Below, piece after piece: positions 34,595 to 41,168 of a stretch of DNA of 64,000 bases (position 1 is the first letter of the stretch; the number at the start of each line of letters is the position of its first letter). Below the pieces are notes generated by a model that worked only from the letters and a program-made list of their open reading frames with translations, was not told where the DNA came from and made no database searches. Source of the stretch: Pseudonocardia petroleophila (GTDB lineage Bacteria; Actinomycetota; Actinomycetes; Mycobacteriales; Pseudonocardiaceae). The translations under genes were made by a program, and so were the position numbers. The DNA is taken from assembly GCF_014235185.1 (NCBI RefSeq), contig NZ_CP060131.1, positions 6,145,501-6,209,500 of the forward strand, read 5' to 3'.

Positions 34595-35395
34595 GTGGAC
34601 GCACTGGCATCGGTCGACGGCGTGATCGGCCCGGCCGCGACGGCGACGATCCCGGTCACCGACGACGGGCTGCTGCGCGGCGACGGCGTGTTCGAGGTCG
34701 CCCGGCTCTACGCGGGCCGCCCGTTCGCCTGGGACGAGCACGTGGCCCGGCTGCGGCTCTCGGCGGCGAACATCCGCCTGGAGTTCGACCTCGACGCCGC
34801 GCTCGCCGAGGTCGACGCCCTGCTCGACCGCGCGGGGGCCGTCGACGGGACCGTGCGCCTGCTCGTCACCCGCGGCGGGCGGCGGGTGGTCGTGCTCGCC
34901 CCGCCCCCGGACATCGCCCCGACCATCGCGCTCGGCACGGTCGAGTACGCGCCCACCCGGGTGCTCGACGCGGTGAAGTCGCTGTCCTACGCGGCCAACA
35001 TGCACGCGTCGCGGCTGGCACGGGAGGCGGGCGCGGGCGAGGCCCTGCTCGTCACCCCCGACGGGACCGTCCTGGAGGGTCCGACCTCGGCGTTCTTCTA
35101 CGCCGTCGACGGCAGGCTGCACACCCCGCCGCTCGCCGACCACGTGCTCGACTCGATCACCCGCCGGCACGTCGTCGCCGTCACCGGCACGACGGAGCGC
35201 CGCCTGGCCCGCGACGAGCTGGGCCGGCTCGACGAGGCGTTCCTCGCCTCCACCACCCGCGAGGTCCAGCCGGTCTCCGCGATCGACGGCCACGACCTGC
35301 CCGCCGCACCCGGTCCGCTCACCGCCGCCGCGGCCGACGCCTTCCGCCGGTACGTGCGCGCCGCTACGGCGCCAGCAGCGCGTCGATCTGGTTGA
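34595..35395 (+). CDS. Class IV PLP aminotransferase (aminodeoxychorismate lyase-like)
   Basis: 266-residue fold-type IV PLP enzyme. It shows DGLLRGDGVFEVARLYAG, the PLP lysine in DAVKSLSYAANMHA, and LLVTPDGTVLEGPTSAFF. The length and DGLLRGDGVFE opening suit 4-amino-4-deoxychorismate lyase (folate synthesis) or a D-/branched-chain aminotransferase, and sequence alone does not decide. GTG 34595 gives the usual N-terminus. Its last 32 nt overlap the 3' end of the opposite SRPBCC gene, an unusual tail-to-tail overlap. Confidence 0.88.
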   Translation: MDALASVDGVIGPAATATIPVTDDGLLRGDGVFEVARLYAGRPFAWDEHVARLRLSAANIRLEFDLDAALAEVDALLDRAGAVDGTVRLLVTRGGRRVVVLAPPPDIAPTIALGTVEYAPTRVLDAVKSLSYAANMHASRLAREAGAGEALLVTPDGTVLEGPTSAFFYAVDGRLHTPPLADHVLDSITRRHVVAVTGTTERRLARDELGRLDEAFLASTTREVQPVSAIDGHDLPAAPGPLTAAAADAFRRYVRAATAPAARRSG

Positions 35396-35849
35396 TCGCG
35401 CTCGACGCCCCCTCGACGACGCCCATGTCGAGCACCGTCTGCAGGGCGTCGGCGCTCGGGTAGGTGCCGACGTAGGTCGCGCGCGTGCCGCCGTCGTGCG
35501 CGGCGAAGCGGTACTCGTTGTGCGACACGGGCAGGGCGGGGTTGGGCGTGAAGTCCTCGTGGGCGAAGCCGTCGTCGAAGGTGAAGCCGGTCGGCTCGTC
35601 GACGGTGGCGATCTCCCAGTAGCCGGCGTACTTCTCGCCCTCCGGGCTGGTCATGTAGTAGGTCATCCGGCCGCCGGGGCGCAGGTCGTGGTCGACGACG
35701 GTGGCCGGGTACGACGGCGGGCCCCACACGCGCTCGAGCTGGCGCGGGTCGGCGTAGACCTGCCAGACGCGCTCGACCGGGGCCGCGAACTCCGCGACGA
35801 TCGTCAGGGTCAGGGTGTCCATGTCGTGCGAGACGTCGGTGACGGGCAT
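35364..35849 (-). CDS. SRPBCC / AHSA1-like protein (module 1)
   Basis: 161 residues of the activator-of-Hsp90-homologue-like SRPBCC group: TIVAEFAAPVERVWQVYADPRQLERVWGPPSYPATV, then a GGRMTYYMTSPEG strand and a C-terminal helix. Proteins of this type pair with ArsR regulators across actinobacteria, but their ligands are unknown. ATG 35849 begins 1 nt after the ArsR stop, so the two are one transcript under the CAAC-N6-GTTG operator. An internal Met (35822) is an alternative start. Confidence 0.9.
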   Translation of the reverse strand: MPVTDVSHDMDTLTLTIVAEFAAPVERVWQVYADPRQLERVWGPPSYPATVVDHDLRPGGRMTYYMTSPEGEKYAGYWEIATVDEPTGFTFDDGFAHEDFTPNPALPVSHNEYRFAAHDGGTRATYVGTYPSADALQTVLDMGVVEGASSAINQIDALLAP

Positions 35850-35850
35850 G

Positions 35851-36201
35851 TCAGCTCTCCTCGTTGTCGGTGGTGTCGTCGGCGGCGATCAGTTCGTCGA
35901 TGCGGGAGATGCGGCCGCGCCAGACGTGCTCCAGCTCGGTGAGCATCGAGCCCACCGACCGCACGGCCGCCACGTCGCCGCTGGCCAGCTGCTCGCGCCC
36001 GTTGCGGCGCTTGGTGATCAGCCCGGCCCTCTCCAGCACGGCGACGTGCTTCTGCACCGCGGCGAAGCTCATCTCGTACCCCGCCGCGAGCGCGGAGACC
36101 GAGTGCTCCCCGGCCAGCACGCGGCGCAGGATGTCGCGCCGGGTGCGGTCGGCGAGGGCGTGGAACAGGGCGTCCGCCCGGTCCTCGTCGTCCTCGGCCA
36201 T
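35851..36201 (-). CDS. ArsR/SmtB family HTH regulator (module 1)
   Basis: 116-residue winged-helix regulator: LFHALADRTRRDILRRVLAGEHSVSALAAGYEMSFAAVQKHVAVLERAGLI, interrupted only by normal loops. No metal-binding Cys cluster is seen, so it is the SRPBCC-partner type rather than a metal sensor. ATG 36201 is preferred over a TTG at 36216; no ribosome binding site is seen and the message may be leaderless. A perfect dyad starts 8 nt upstream, implying autoregulation. Confidence 0.93.
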   Translation of the reverse strand: MAEDDEDRADALFHALADRTRRDILRRVLAGEHSVSALAAGYEMSFAAVQKHVAVLERAGLITKRRNGREQLASGDVAAVRSVGSMLTELEHVWRGRISRIDELIAADDTTDNEES

Positions 36202-36208
36202 GCGACAA

Positions 36209-36232
36209 ACATACAACCAATCGGTTGTATGT
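36209..36232. promoter_or_regulatory. ArsR operator, ACATACAACC-N4-GGTTGTATGT
   Basis: Perfect 10-4-10 inverted repeat just upstream of the module 1 ArsR start and 24 bp before the divergent TerD gene. Its core CAAC-N6-GTTG (36214-36227) is shared with the two operators of module 2 at 41127-41167. It may also influence terD. Confidence 0.85.
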
Positions 36233-36256
36233 CAAGGACGTCGTAGCCTGACCGCC

Positions 36257-36841
36257 GTGCAGCTGACGAAGGGCGCCAACACCGCACTGCCGCCCACCCG
36301 CGAGGTGACCGTGACCTGCGGCTGGGCGTCCCTCCCCGGTCTCGAGGCCGACCTCTCGGCGCTCCTGCTCGCCGCGGGGCGCGTGCGCGGTGACGCCGAC
36401 TTCGTCTTCTACAACCAGCCCTCCTCCGCCGACCGCAGCGTCGTCCACGCCGGGAAGCGGGCGGGTGCCGCGGTGACCGACCGGATCGTCGTCGACCTGG
36501 GCGGCCTGCCCGGGGCCGTGGACGCGGTCGTGTTCGCCGTCAGCGTCGACGGGGGTGCGCTGGCCGAGCTCGGGCCGGTGCACGCGACCGTCGGCAACGG
36601 CCCGGGCGCGCCGCTCGCCTCGTTCGTGATGGACGGGCTGGACGCCGAGACCGCGGCCGTCGCCGTGGAGCTGTACCGCCGCGGGGCGCAGTGGAAGGTG
36701 CGGGCCGTCGGCCAGGGCTACCGCGACGGGCTGGCGGGGCTGGCGCGCGACTTCGGCGTCGAGATCGACGACGAGCCCCCTCCCCCGCCGCCCGGGATCG
36801 ACTGGCGCCACCCCCCGGTCCCCGCCGGGTACGAGCTGTAG
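36257..36841 (+). CDS. TerD family protein
   Basis: 194 residues of the tellurium-resistance/stress TerD family: VQLTKGANTALP at the N-terminus, RVRGDADFVFYNQPSS, and VFAVSVDGG. The C-terminal tail is proline-rich (EPPPPPPG) and ends near DWRHPPVPAGYEL. The usual acidic calcium-binding loop is only partly present. GTG 36257 starts the conserved opening; no ribosome binding site is seen. First gene of a five-gene plus-strand string with the DUF4236/TPR, HTH and two sigma-like genes. TerD proteins act in stress or phage responses, but the target here is unknown. Confidence 0.9.
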   Translation: MQLTKGANTALPPTREVTVTCGWASLPGLEADLSALLLAAGRVRGDADFVFYNQPSSADRSVVHAGKRAGAAVTDRIVVDLGGLPGAVDAVVFAVSVDGGALAELGPVHATVGNGPGAPLASFVMDGLDAETAAVAVELYRRGAQWKVRAVGQGYRDGLAGLARDFGVEIDDEPPPPPPGIDWRHPPVPAGYEL

Positions 36842-36850
36842 GAGCACACC

Positions 36851-37891
36851 GTGGGCTTCTGGCTGCACAAGAGCATCAAGATCCTCCCGGGCGTGCACGT
36901 CACGGTGAGCAACGGCGGCGTCAGCTACTCCGTCGGCCCGCGCAACGCCCGCCTGACCCGCCACCCCGGTGGGCGGATCAGCAGCACCGTCGGGCTGGCG
37001 CGGATGGGGCTGGTCCACTCCACGACCCTGCGCGAGGCGCGGGCGAACCGGCCCACCCCGCCGCCCGCACCCGCGCCTGTTCCGCCCCCGCCCGCCGCGC
37101 AGCCGCCCGACTCACCTGCGCCCGCGCCCACCCCTGCGCCACCCACCTGGGCCCCGTCGCCCGTCGAACCGTCCTGGGAGCGCGACCTCCTCGACGCGCT
37201 GACCACCGGCCGCTACGCCGCCGTCGCCCGCGCCCACGGCCGGACCGACCCCGTCGTCCGCCTCCTCGCCGCCGCCCTCGACGGCCTCGCCGAGCCCGAT
37301 CCCGTCCGCTCGCGCGAGCTGCTCGGCTGGGTGGCCGCCCAGGGCACGACGCCGCTGCACCACCACCCCTTCACCACCCGCCACCTCCGCGACCGGACGT
37401 GGCCGGTCCAGATCGCCCACGGCGCCACCGCCTACCTCGGGATCGCGAACGACGTCGTCCTGCTGGCCGTCGCCGAGCTGCACCAGGCGGCGGGTGACCT
37501 GGACGCTGCGATCTGGACGGTCGAGCAGGCCGAGCCCACCGCCCCCGCCGCCCTGTCCCTCACCGAGCTCTACAGCGACGCGGGTCGGCACACCGACGTC
37601 GTCGACCTGACGACCAGCACCGTCAACGCCGACGACGCCACCGCCCTGCTGCTGGTCTTCCGCGGCCGCGCCCTCGCCGAGCTCGGCCACCCCGACGCCG
37701 CCCGCGACGCGCTGCAGGGGTCCCTGCGCGTCCCCCGCGCCTCCTCCGTCCGGCACCGGGCCCTGCTCGAACGCGCCCGCGTGGACCTCTCGCAGGGCCG
37801 GCGCGACGACGCCCGCCGCGACCTGGAGACGGTCCTGCACGAGGACCCCGTCTTCCCCGGCCTCGCCGCGGCCCTGCAGGAGATCCGATGA
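36851..37891 (+). CDS. DUF4236 domain / TPR-like repeat protein
   Basis: 346 residues. The first 60 match DUF4236 (FWLHKSIKILPGVHVTVSNGG, SVGPRNARLTRHPGG). A Pro/Ala-rich linker (about 65-105) leads to a helical region with TPR-like pairs (AVAELHQAAGDLDAAIWTVEQA, FRGRALAELGHPDAARDALQG). GTG 36851 follows a GGAG that overlaps the terD stop. The stop overlaps the next gene's ATG (ATGA), so translation is coupled. DUF4236 function is unknown; the repeats suggest protein-protein contacts. Confidence 0.87.
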   Translation: MGFWLHKSIKILPGVHVTVSNGGVSYSVGPRNARLTRHPGGRISSTVGLARMGLVHSTTLREARANRPTPPPAPAPVPPPPAAQPPDSPAPAPTPAPPTWAPSPVEPSWERDLLDALTTGRYAAVARAHGRTDPVVRLLAAALDGLAEPDPVRSRELLGWVAAQGTTPLHHHPFTTRHLRDRTWPVQIAHGATAYLGIANDVVLLAVAELHQAAGDLDAAIWTVEQAEPTAPAALSLTELYSDAGRHTDVVDLTTSTVNADDATALLLVFRGRALAELGHPDAARDALQGSLRVPRASSVRHRALLERARVDLSQGRRDDARRDLETVLHEDPVFPGLAAALQEIR

Positions 37892-38244
37892 CCTGGACCG
37901 CGCAGGAGTGCGCCGACGCGTGGGGCGTCAAGATCGGGACCTGGCACGGCTACGTCTCCCGTGGCCAGGCCCCCGCCCCGCTCGCCGACGGCCGGACCTG
38001 GGATCCCGACGCCGTCCGCACCTTCCGCCGCCCGGGTGTGGGCCGGTCGCGGACCGGAGCGACTCCCCAGGCCCAGGAGCTCCTCGCGGAGATGGCGCGG
38101 GTCGCGGCCGACATCGATGACCTCCGCATCCGCCAGCGCGAGCTGCTGGTCACCGGGAAGCAGGAGGGGCTGGAGGTGCTGGCGATGTCCAGAGCCCTCG
38201 GCATCTCCCGCCAGACCGCGGCCAACTGGCTCCGCGACGCCTGA
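37888..38244 (+). CDS. Small DNA-binding protein with two helix-turn-helix segments
   Basis: 118 residues. The N-terminal segment (WTAQECADAWGVKIGTWHGYV, then TWDPDAVRTFR) looks like an excisionase/AlpA-type HTH. The C-terminal 45 residues form a helix followed by LAMSRALGISRQTAANWLRD, a second HTH. It is translationally coupled to the DUF4236 gene (ATGA). It may regulate the adjacent sigma-factor genes or be encoded with them as part of one response. Not a named family to me. Confidence 0.82.
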   Translation: MTWTAQECADAWGVKIGTWHGYVSRGQAPAPLADGRTWDPDAVRTFRRPGVGRSRTGATPQAQELLAEMARVAADIDDLRIRQRELLVTGKQEGLEVLAMSRALGISRQTAANWLRDA

Positions 38245-38286
38245 CGTCCCCCGATCGGACGAGCAGCCTTCCGACCCTCCGGATGC

Positions 38287-38309
38287 CCTCCAGGAGCATG
38301 AGCTGGAGG
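38287..38309 (+). promoter_or_regulatory. Hairpin that can mask the sigma-factor ribosome binding site
   Basis: CCTCCAG (38287-38293) and CTGGAGG (38303-38309) form a perfect 7-bp stem with a 9-nt loop; the GGAGG in the 3' arm is the ribosome binding site of the next gene. It could limit translation initiation. Whether the structure forms or responds to a signal is unknown. Confidence 0.5.
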
Positions 38310-38313
38310 CAGG

Positions 38314-38844
38314 ATGTGCCCGATGAGCGGTGAGAGCGTGCGGGCGGAGCGGCCGCGGAGCTTCGCCGAGTTCTGCGTCCTCGCGCGGCCGCGGGTGTGC
38401 GCGTCGCTGCGCGCGATGACCGACGGGGACCGCGACGTCGAGGACGTCGTCCAGGAGGCGCTGCTGATCGCCCGGCACCGGTGGGACGAGGTCGGGTCGT
38501 ACGAGTACCCGGAGGCGTGGCTGGTCCGGGTGAGCCTGCGGATGCTCGTGCGCTGGCGGACCCGTGACCGCTCCCGCATCACGGCGCTCGACCACGACCC
38601 GGCCGACACCGACGCCGCGCAGGCGCTCGATCACCTCGAGCGCAGCCACGACCTCGCGGCGGTCATCGCGACGCTGCCGACCCGACAGCGCGAGGTGATC
38701 ACGCTGTTCTACCGCCTCGACCTCCCGGTCGCCGAGATCGCCAGCGCGCTCGACATGCGGCCCGGCACGGTCCGCAGCCTGCTCGCCCGTGGCCGCGCGA
38801 CGATCGCCGCCCGCTGGTCCGACGACACCGGGACATCGCGATGA
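38314..38844 (+). CDS. ECF-type RNA polymerase sigma factor
   Basis: 176 residues. Sigma region 2 is RVCASLRAMTDGDRDVEDVVQEALLIARHRW and WLVRVSLRMLVRWRTRDR; region 4 is LPTRQREVITLFYRLDLPVAEIASALDMRPGTVRSLLARGR, all within the normal ECF layout. ATG 38314 lies 4 nt after GGAGG; ATG 38323 is an alternative. The stop overlaps the next gene's ATG (ATGA). No classical transmembrane anti-sigma gene follows; instead a second sigma-like gene does. Fourth gene of the terD string. Confidence 0.9.
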   Translation: MCPMSGESVRAERPRSFAEFCVLARPRVCASLRAMTDGDRDVEDVVQEALLIARHRWDEVGSYEYPEAWLVRVSLRMLVRWRTRDRSRITALDHDPADTDAAQALDHLERSHDLAAVIATLPTRQREVITLFYRLDLPVAEIASALDMRPGTVRSLLARGRATIAARWSDDTGTSR

Positions 38845-39653
38845 CCGGCGCCGAGGCCCGGCTGCGCGCCGCCGCCCACCAGCTCGACGGCGACGTCGAC
38901 CTCCTCGACTCCTACCAGCGGTTCCTGGCGCTCGAACAGGCTTACGCCGAACGGACGATGCACGACGAGGGGGTCGCGTCGCTGTCGGCCGCGGCCGCCG
39001 CAGTGGAGGCGCACTCCGTCGGCGAGTCCGCGGCACGTGCAGGTGACGACGACACGGCCCGCCTGCACCTCGATCTGGCCCACCGGCTCGGCCTCCCCGG
39101 GCTCACCCGGCCGGGCGGGCGGGAGAACTGGGAGGGCGTCGACCTCGACACGGTCGCCGACGCCGCCGCAGCAGGCGACCGGGCCGCCGTGGCCGCTCTG
39201 CTCACCCGACTGCGCCCGCTCGTCGGACGGTACTGCCGCGCGCGGCTGCAGACCGTTCCGCTGAGCGGTCCGGTCGTCGATCCCGACGACCTGGTGCACA
39301 CGGTCCTGATGGCCGTCCTCGCCCGGCTGCCCGAGCGTCGGTCAACGTCGGTGACCGGCTTCGCGTTGGCGATCGCCCGTCAGGCCGTCCGTGCCGGTGG
39401 ACGACAGACCGCGATGCCACCCGGACTCGACGCAGGGCTGCACGAACTCGACGCAGGGCTGCGCGAACTGCCGCTCGACGAGCGCAACGTCGTCGTCGCC
39501 CGGGTGGTGATCGGTCGCTCCGCGGCCGAGACGGCGGACCTGCTGGGCATGACGCCCGGGGACGTCAGGATCGCCCAGCACCGTGCGCTGGCCCGGCTCC
39601 GGATGCTGCTGAGCGACCCCGGAACCCCGAGCGGTACCCCTTCCGAGCCGTGA
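38841..39653 (+). CDS. Sigma-70-like protein with N-terminal helical extension
   Basis: 270 residues. Residues 1-95 are a soluble, helical region (LRAAAHQLDGDVDLLDSYQ and AAAAAVEAHSVGESAARAG) without a membrane span. Then comes a sigma-70 region 2-like part (AAVAALLTRLRPLVGRYCRARL, DPDDLVHTVLMAVLARLP; reminiscent of ShbA-type factors) and a region 4-like HTH (LPLDERNVVVARVVIGRSAAETADLLGMTP with its following helix). A 7-residue unit (LDAGLHE/LDAGLRE) is duplicated between the two regions. Coupled to the upstream sigma gene by ATGA. It could be a second sigma factor or a modulator of the first; I cannot tell. Confidence 0.8.
   Translation: MTGAEARLRAAAHQLDGDVDLLDSYQRFLALEQAYAERTMHDEGVASLSAAAAAVEAHSVGESAARAGDDDTARLHLDLAHRLGLPGLTRPGGRENWEGVDLDTVADAAAAGDRAAVAALLTRLRPLVGRYCRARLQTVPLSGPVVDPDDLVHTVLMAVLARLPERRSTSVTGFALAIARQAVRAGGRQTAMPPGLDAGLHELDAGLRELPLDERNVVVARVVIGRSAAETADLLGMTPGDVRIAQHRALARLRMLLSDPGTPSGTPSEP
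39425..39466 (+). repeat. 21-bp tandem duplication inside the second sigma-like gene
   Basis: Two adjacent 21-bp units (39425-39445 and 39446-39466) differ by one base. The copy is in frame and adds one LDAGLHE/LDAGLRE unit to the linker between the sigma regions. It looks recent. Confidence 0.85.
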
Positions 39654-39670
39654 CGTGCACCGTTCGTCGC

Positions 39671-40348
39671 TCAGTACTCGTCGTGCCAGTCCCACCAGGC
39701 GTACGGCGGGGACTGGGGGTAGCCCTCCGGCGAGTCCTCCCACGCCTCCTGCCGGCCCAGGGCGGTGATGTCGAGGTAGCTCCACGTGCCACCCATCGCC
39801 TCGTCCCCGCGGTTGTCGACGAAGTAGGTGCGGTAGACGCTCTCGCCGTCCCGGACGAACGCGTTGGTCCCGTGCCAATGGTCGACGCCGAAGTCGGCGT
39901 CGAAGCCGTCGGTCATCGTGAACCACGGCATCGTCCAGCCCATCCGCTCCTTCACCCGCGCGATGTCGGGCTGGGGTGCGCGGGAGGCGAAGACGAGGGT
40001 GGTGTCGCGGGCGTGCAGGTGGGCGACGTGCGCGACCTGGTCGGCCACCAGCGAGCAGCCGCGGCAGGCGTGGTCGGGCCAGCCGTGCACGCCTTCCTCC
40101 AGGAAGGCGCGGTAGACGATCAGCTGGCGGCGGCCGTCGAACAGGTCGAGCAGGCTCACCCGGCCGTCGGGACCGTCTAACGCGTACTCCTGCTCGACGC
40201 GCATCCACGGCATCCGGCGCCGGCGGGCGGCCATCGCGTCGCGGGCGCGGGTCAGCTCCTTCTCCCGCACGAGGAGCGCGCGGCGGGCGGCGTCCCACTC
40301 GGCGGCGTCGACGATCGGGGGTCGGGTCATGTCAGCGGGCAGGGTCAT
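39671..40348 (-). CDS. DUF899 family thioredoxin-like protein
   Basis: 225-residue DUF899 protein, thioredoxin-fold related. It has the conserved VREKELTRARDAMAARRRRMPW opening, YRAFLEEGVHGWPDHACRGCS with a CRGC motif, and FFGVDHWHGTN-like and YRTYFVDNRG segments. ATG 40348 has GGAGG 5-6 nt upstream and overlaps the ArsR gene end by 17 nt; ATG 40330 is the alternative, 1 nt after the ArsR stop. Third gene of ArsR module 2. DUF899 proteins often travel with ArsR and SRPBCC genes; activity unknown. Confidence 0.92.
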   Translation of the reverse strand: MTLPADMTRPPIVDAAEWDAARRALLVREKELTRARDAMAARRRRMPWMRVEQEYALDGPDGRVSLLDLFDGRRQLIVYRAFLEEGVHGWPDHACRGCSLVADQVAHVAHLHARDTTLVFASRAPQPDIARVKERMGWTMPWFTMTDGFDADFGVDHWHGTNAFVRDGESVYRTYFVDNRGDEAMGGTWSYLDITALGRQEAWEDSPEGYPQSPPYAWWDWHDEY

Positions 40349-40688
40349 CGGGTCCTCCGAGATGGCGGGTCAGGCGGTCGAGGGGGCCGTCCCAGTCGCG
40401 GGCCAGTGCGGCGAGGAACTGCTGCGCCACCCGCATCGGGGCCGAGCGCAGCCGGAAGCGCACCCGGCGGCCCTCCCCCGGTTCGGCGGTGACGAGCCCC
40501 GCGTCCGCGAGCAGGGCGAGGTGCTTGGCGACGGCCTGCCGGGTGATCGGCAGGCGGGCCGACAGGTCGGTGGCCGTCGCGGGCCCGCCGGAGGCGAGCT
40601 CGGCGAGGACGGCCCGGCGGGTCGGGTCGGCGAGGGCGACGAAGACCTGCTCCGCCACCGCCTCGACGTCGCCGCCCTCAGGCGGCAT
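40332..40688 (-). CDS. ArsR/SmtB family HTH regulator (module 2)
   Basis: 118-residue winged-helix repressor: VFVALADPTRRAVLAELASGG, ATATDLSARLPITRQAVAKHLALLADAGLV and a beta-wing GEGRRVRFRL. No metal-ligand cysteines. It overlaps the end of the preceding SRPBCC gene by 11 nt and the following DUF899 gene start by 17 nt, giving a tight three-gene transcript controlled by the two dyads at 41127-41167. Confidence 0.94.
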   Translation of the reverse strand: MPPEGGDVEAVAEQVFVALADPTRRAVLAELASGGPATATDLSARLPITRQAVAKHLALLADAGLVTAEPGEGRRVRFRLRSAPMRVAQQFLAALARDWDGPLDRLTRHLGGPDDPAR

Positions 40689-41109
40689 CGAGGTAGCTGA
40701 CCAGCTCGCCGAGCTCGCTCGCCCAGCCCTGGGTGTTGCCGCCGAACGCGGTGTCGTGGGCCTCGGTGGGCAGCTGCGCGAACCCGCTCTCGACGACGGT
40801 CAGCCGCGTGCCGGGACCGTCCTCCACGAGCGTGAACTCGACGTAGGTCCGGCGCGGATCGTCGTCGGGCAGACCGTTGATGTGCCAGGTGAACCCGAAC
40901 ACCGACGGCTCCTCGACGCGCTCCACTCGCATGCGGGCGACGTCTCCGCTGGACCAGGACATCTCTGCCTCACCGCCCGGGCGCAGGTCGATCGTGGCCT
41001 TCTCGCCGAACCAGGCGGCGAGACCGTCGGCCGTGGTCAGCGCCGTCCAGACGTCCTCCGGCGGGCGGGCGATCTCGACGGTCCGCTCGATGCGGTCGGG
41101 GAATCCCAT
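40678..41109 (-). CDS. SRPBCC / AHSA1-like protein (module 2)
   Basis: 143-residue SRPBCC protein: IERTVEIARPPEDVWTALTTADGLAAWFGEKATIDL, GGEAEMSW, and GGNTQGWASELGELVSYL at the C-terminus. ATG 41109 follows GGGAGG with about 5 nt spacing. It is the first gene of the SRPBCC-ArsR-DUF899 transcript, with two operator dyads immediately upstream. The gene order differs from module 1, where ArsR comes first. Confidence 0.92.
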   Translation of the reverse strand: MGFPDRIERTVEIARPPEDVWTALTTADGLAAWFGEKATIDLRPGGEAEMSWSSGDVARMRVERVEEPSVFGFTWHINGLPDDDPRRTYVEFTLVEDGPGTRLTVVESGFAQLPTEAHDTAFGGNTQGWASELGELVSYLDAA

Positions 41110-41126
41110 GACTGCCTCCCTCTATA

Positions 41127-41142
41127 GCAACTCAACGGTTGC
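41127..41142. promoter_or_regulatory. ArsR operator A of module 2, GCAAC-N6-GTTGC
   Basis: Perfect 5-6-5 inverted repeat upstream of the SRPBCC-ArsR-DUF899 operon. Its reverse complement matches operator B (41152-41167) at 15 of 16 positions, so the pair also forms one large inverted repeat. Confidence 0.82.
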
Positions 41143-41151
41143 GACCGTATG

Positions 41152-41167
41152 GCAACCGATGAGTTGC
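41152..41167. promoter_or_regulatory. ArsR operator B of module 2, GCAAC-N6-GTTGC
   Basis: Second perfect 5-6-5 dyad, centred 25 bp from operator A and ending 2 nt before the stop codon of the opposite-side helicase gene. It shares the CAAC-N6-GTTG core with the module 1 operator. Confidence 0.82.
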
Positions 41168-41168
41168 G

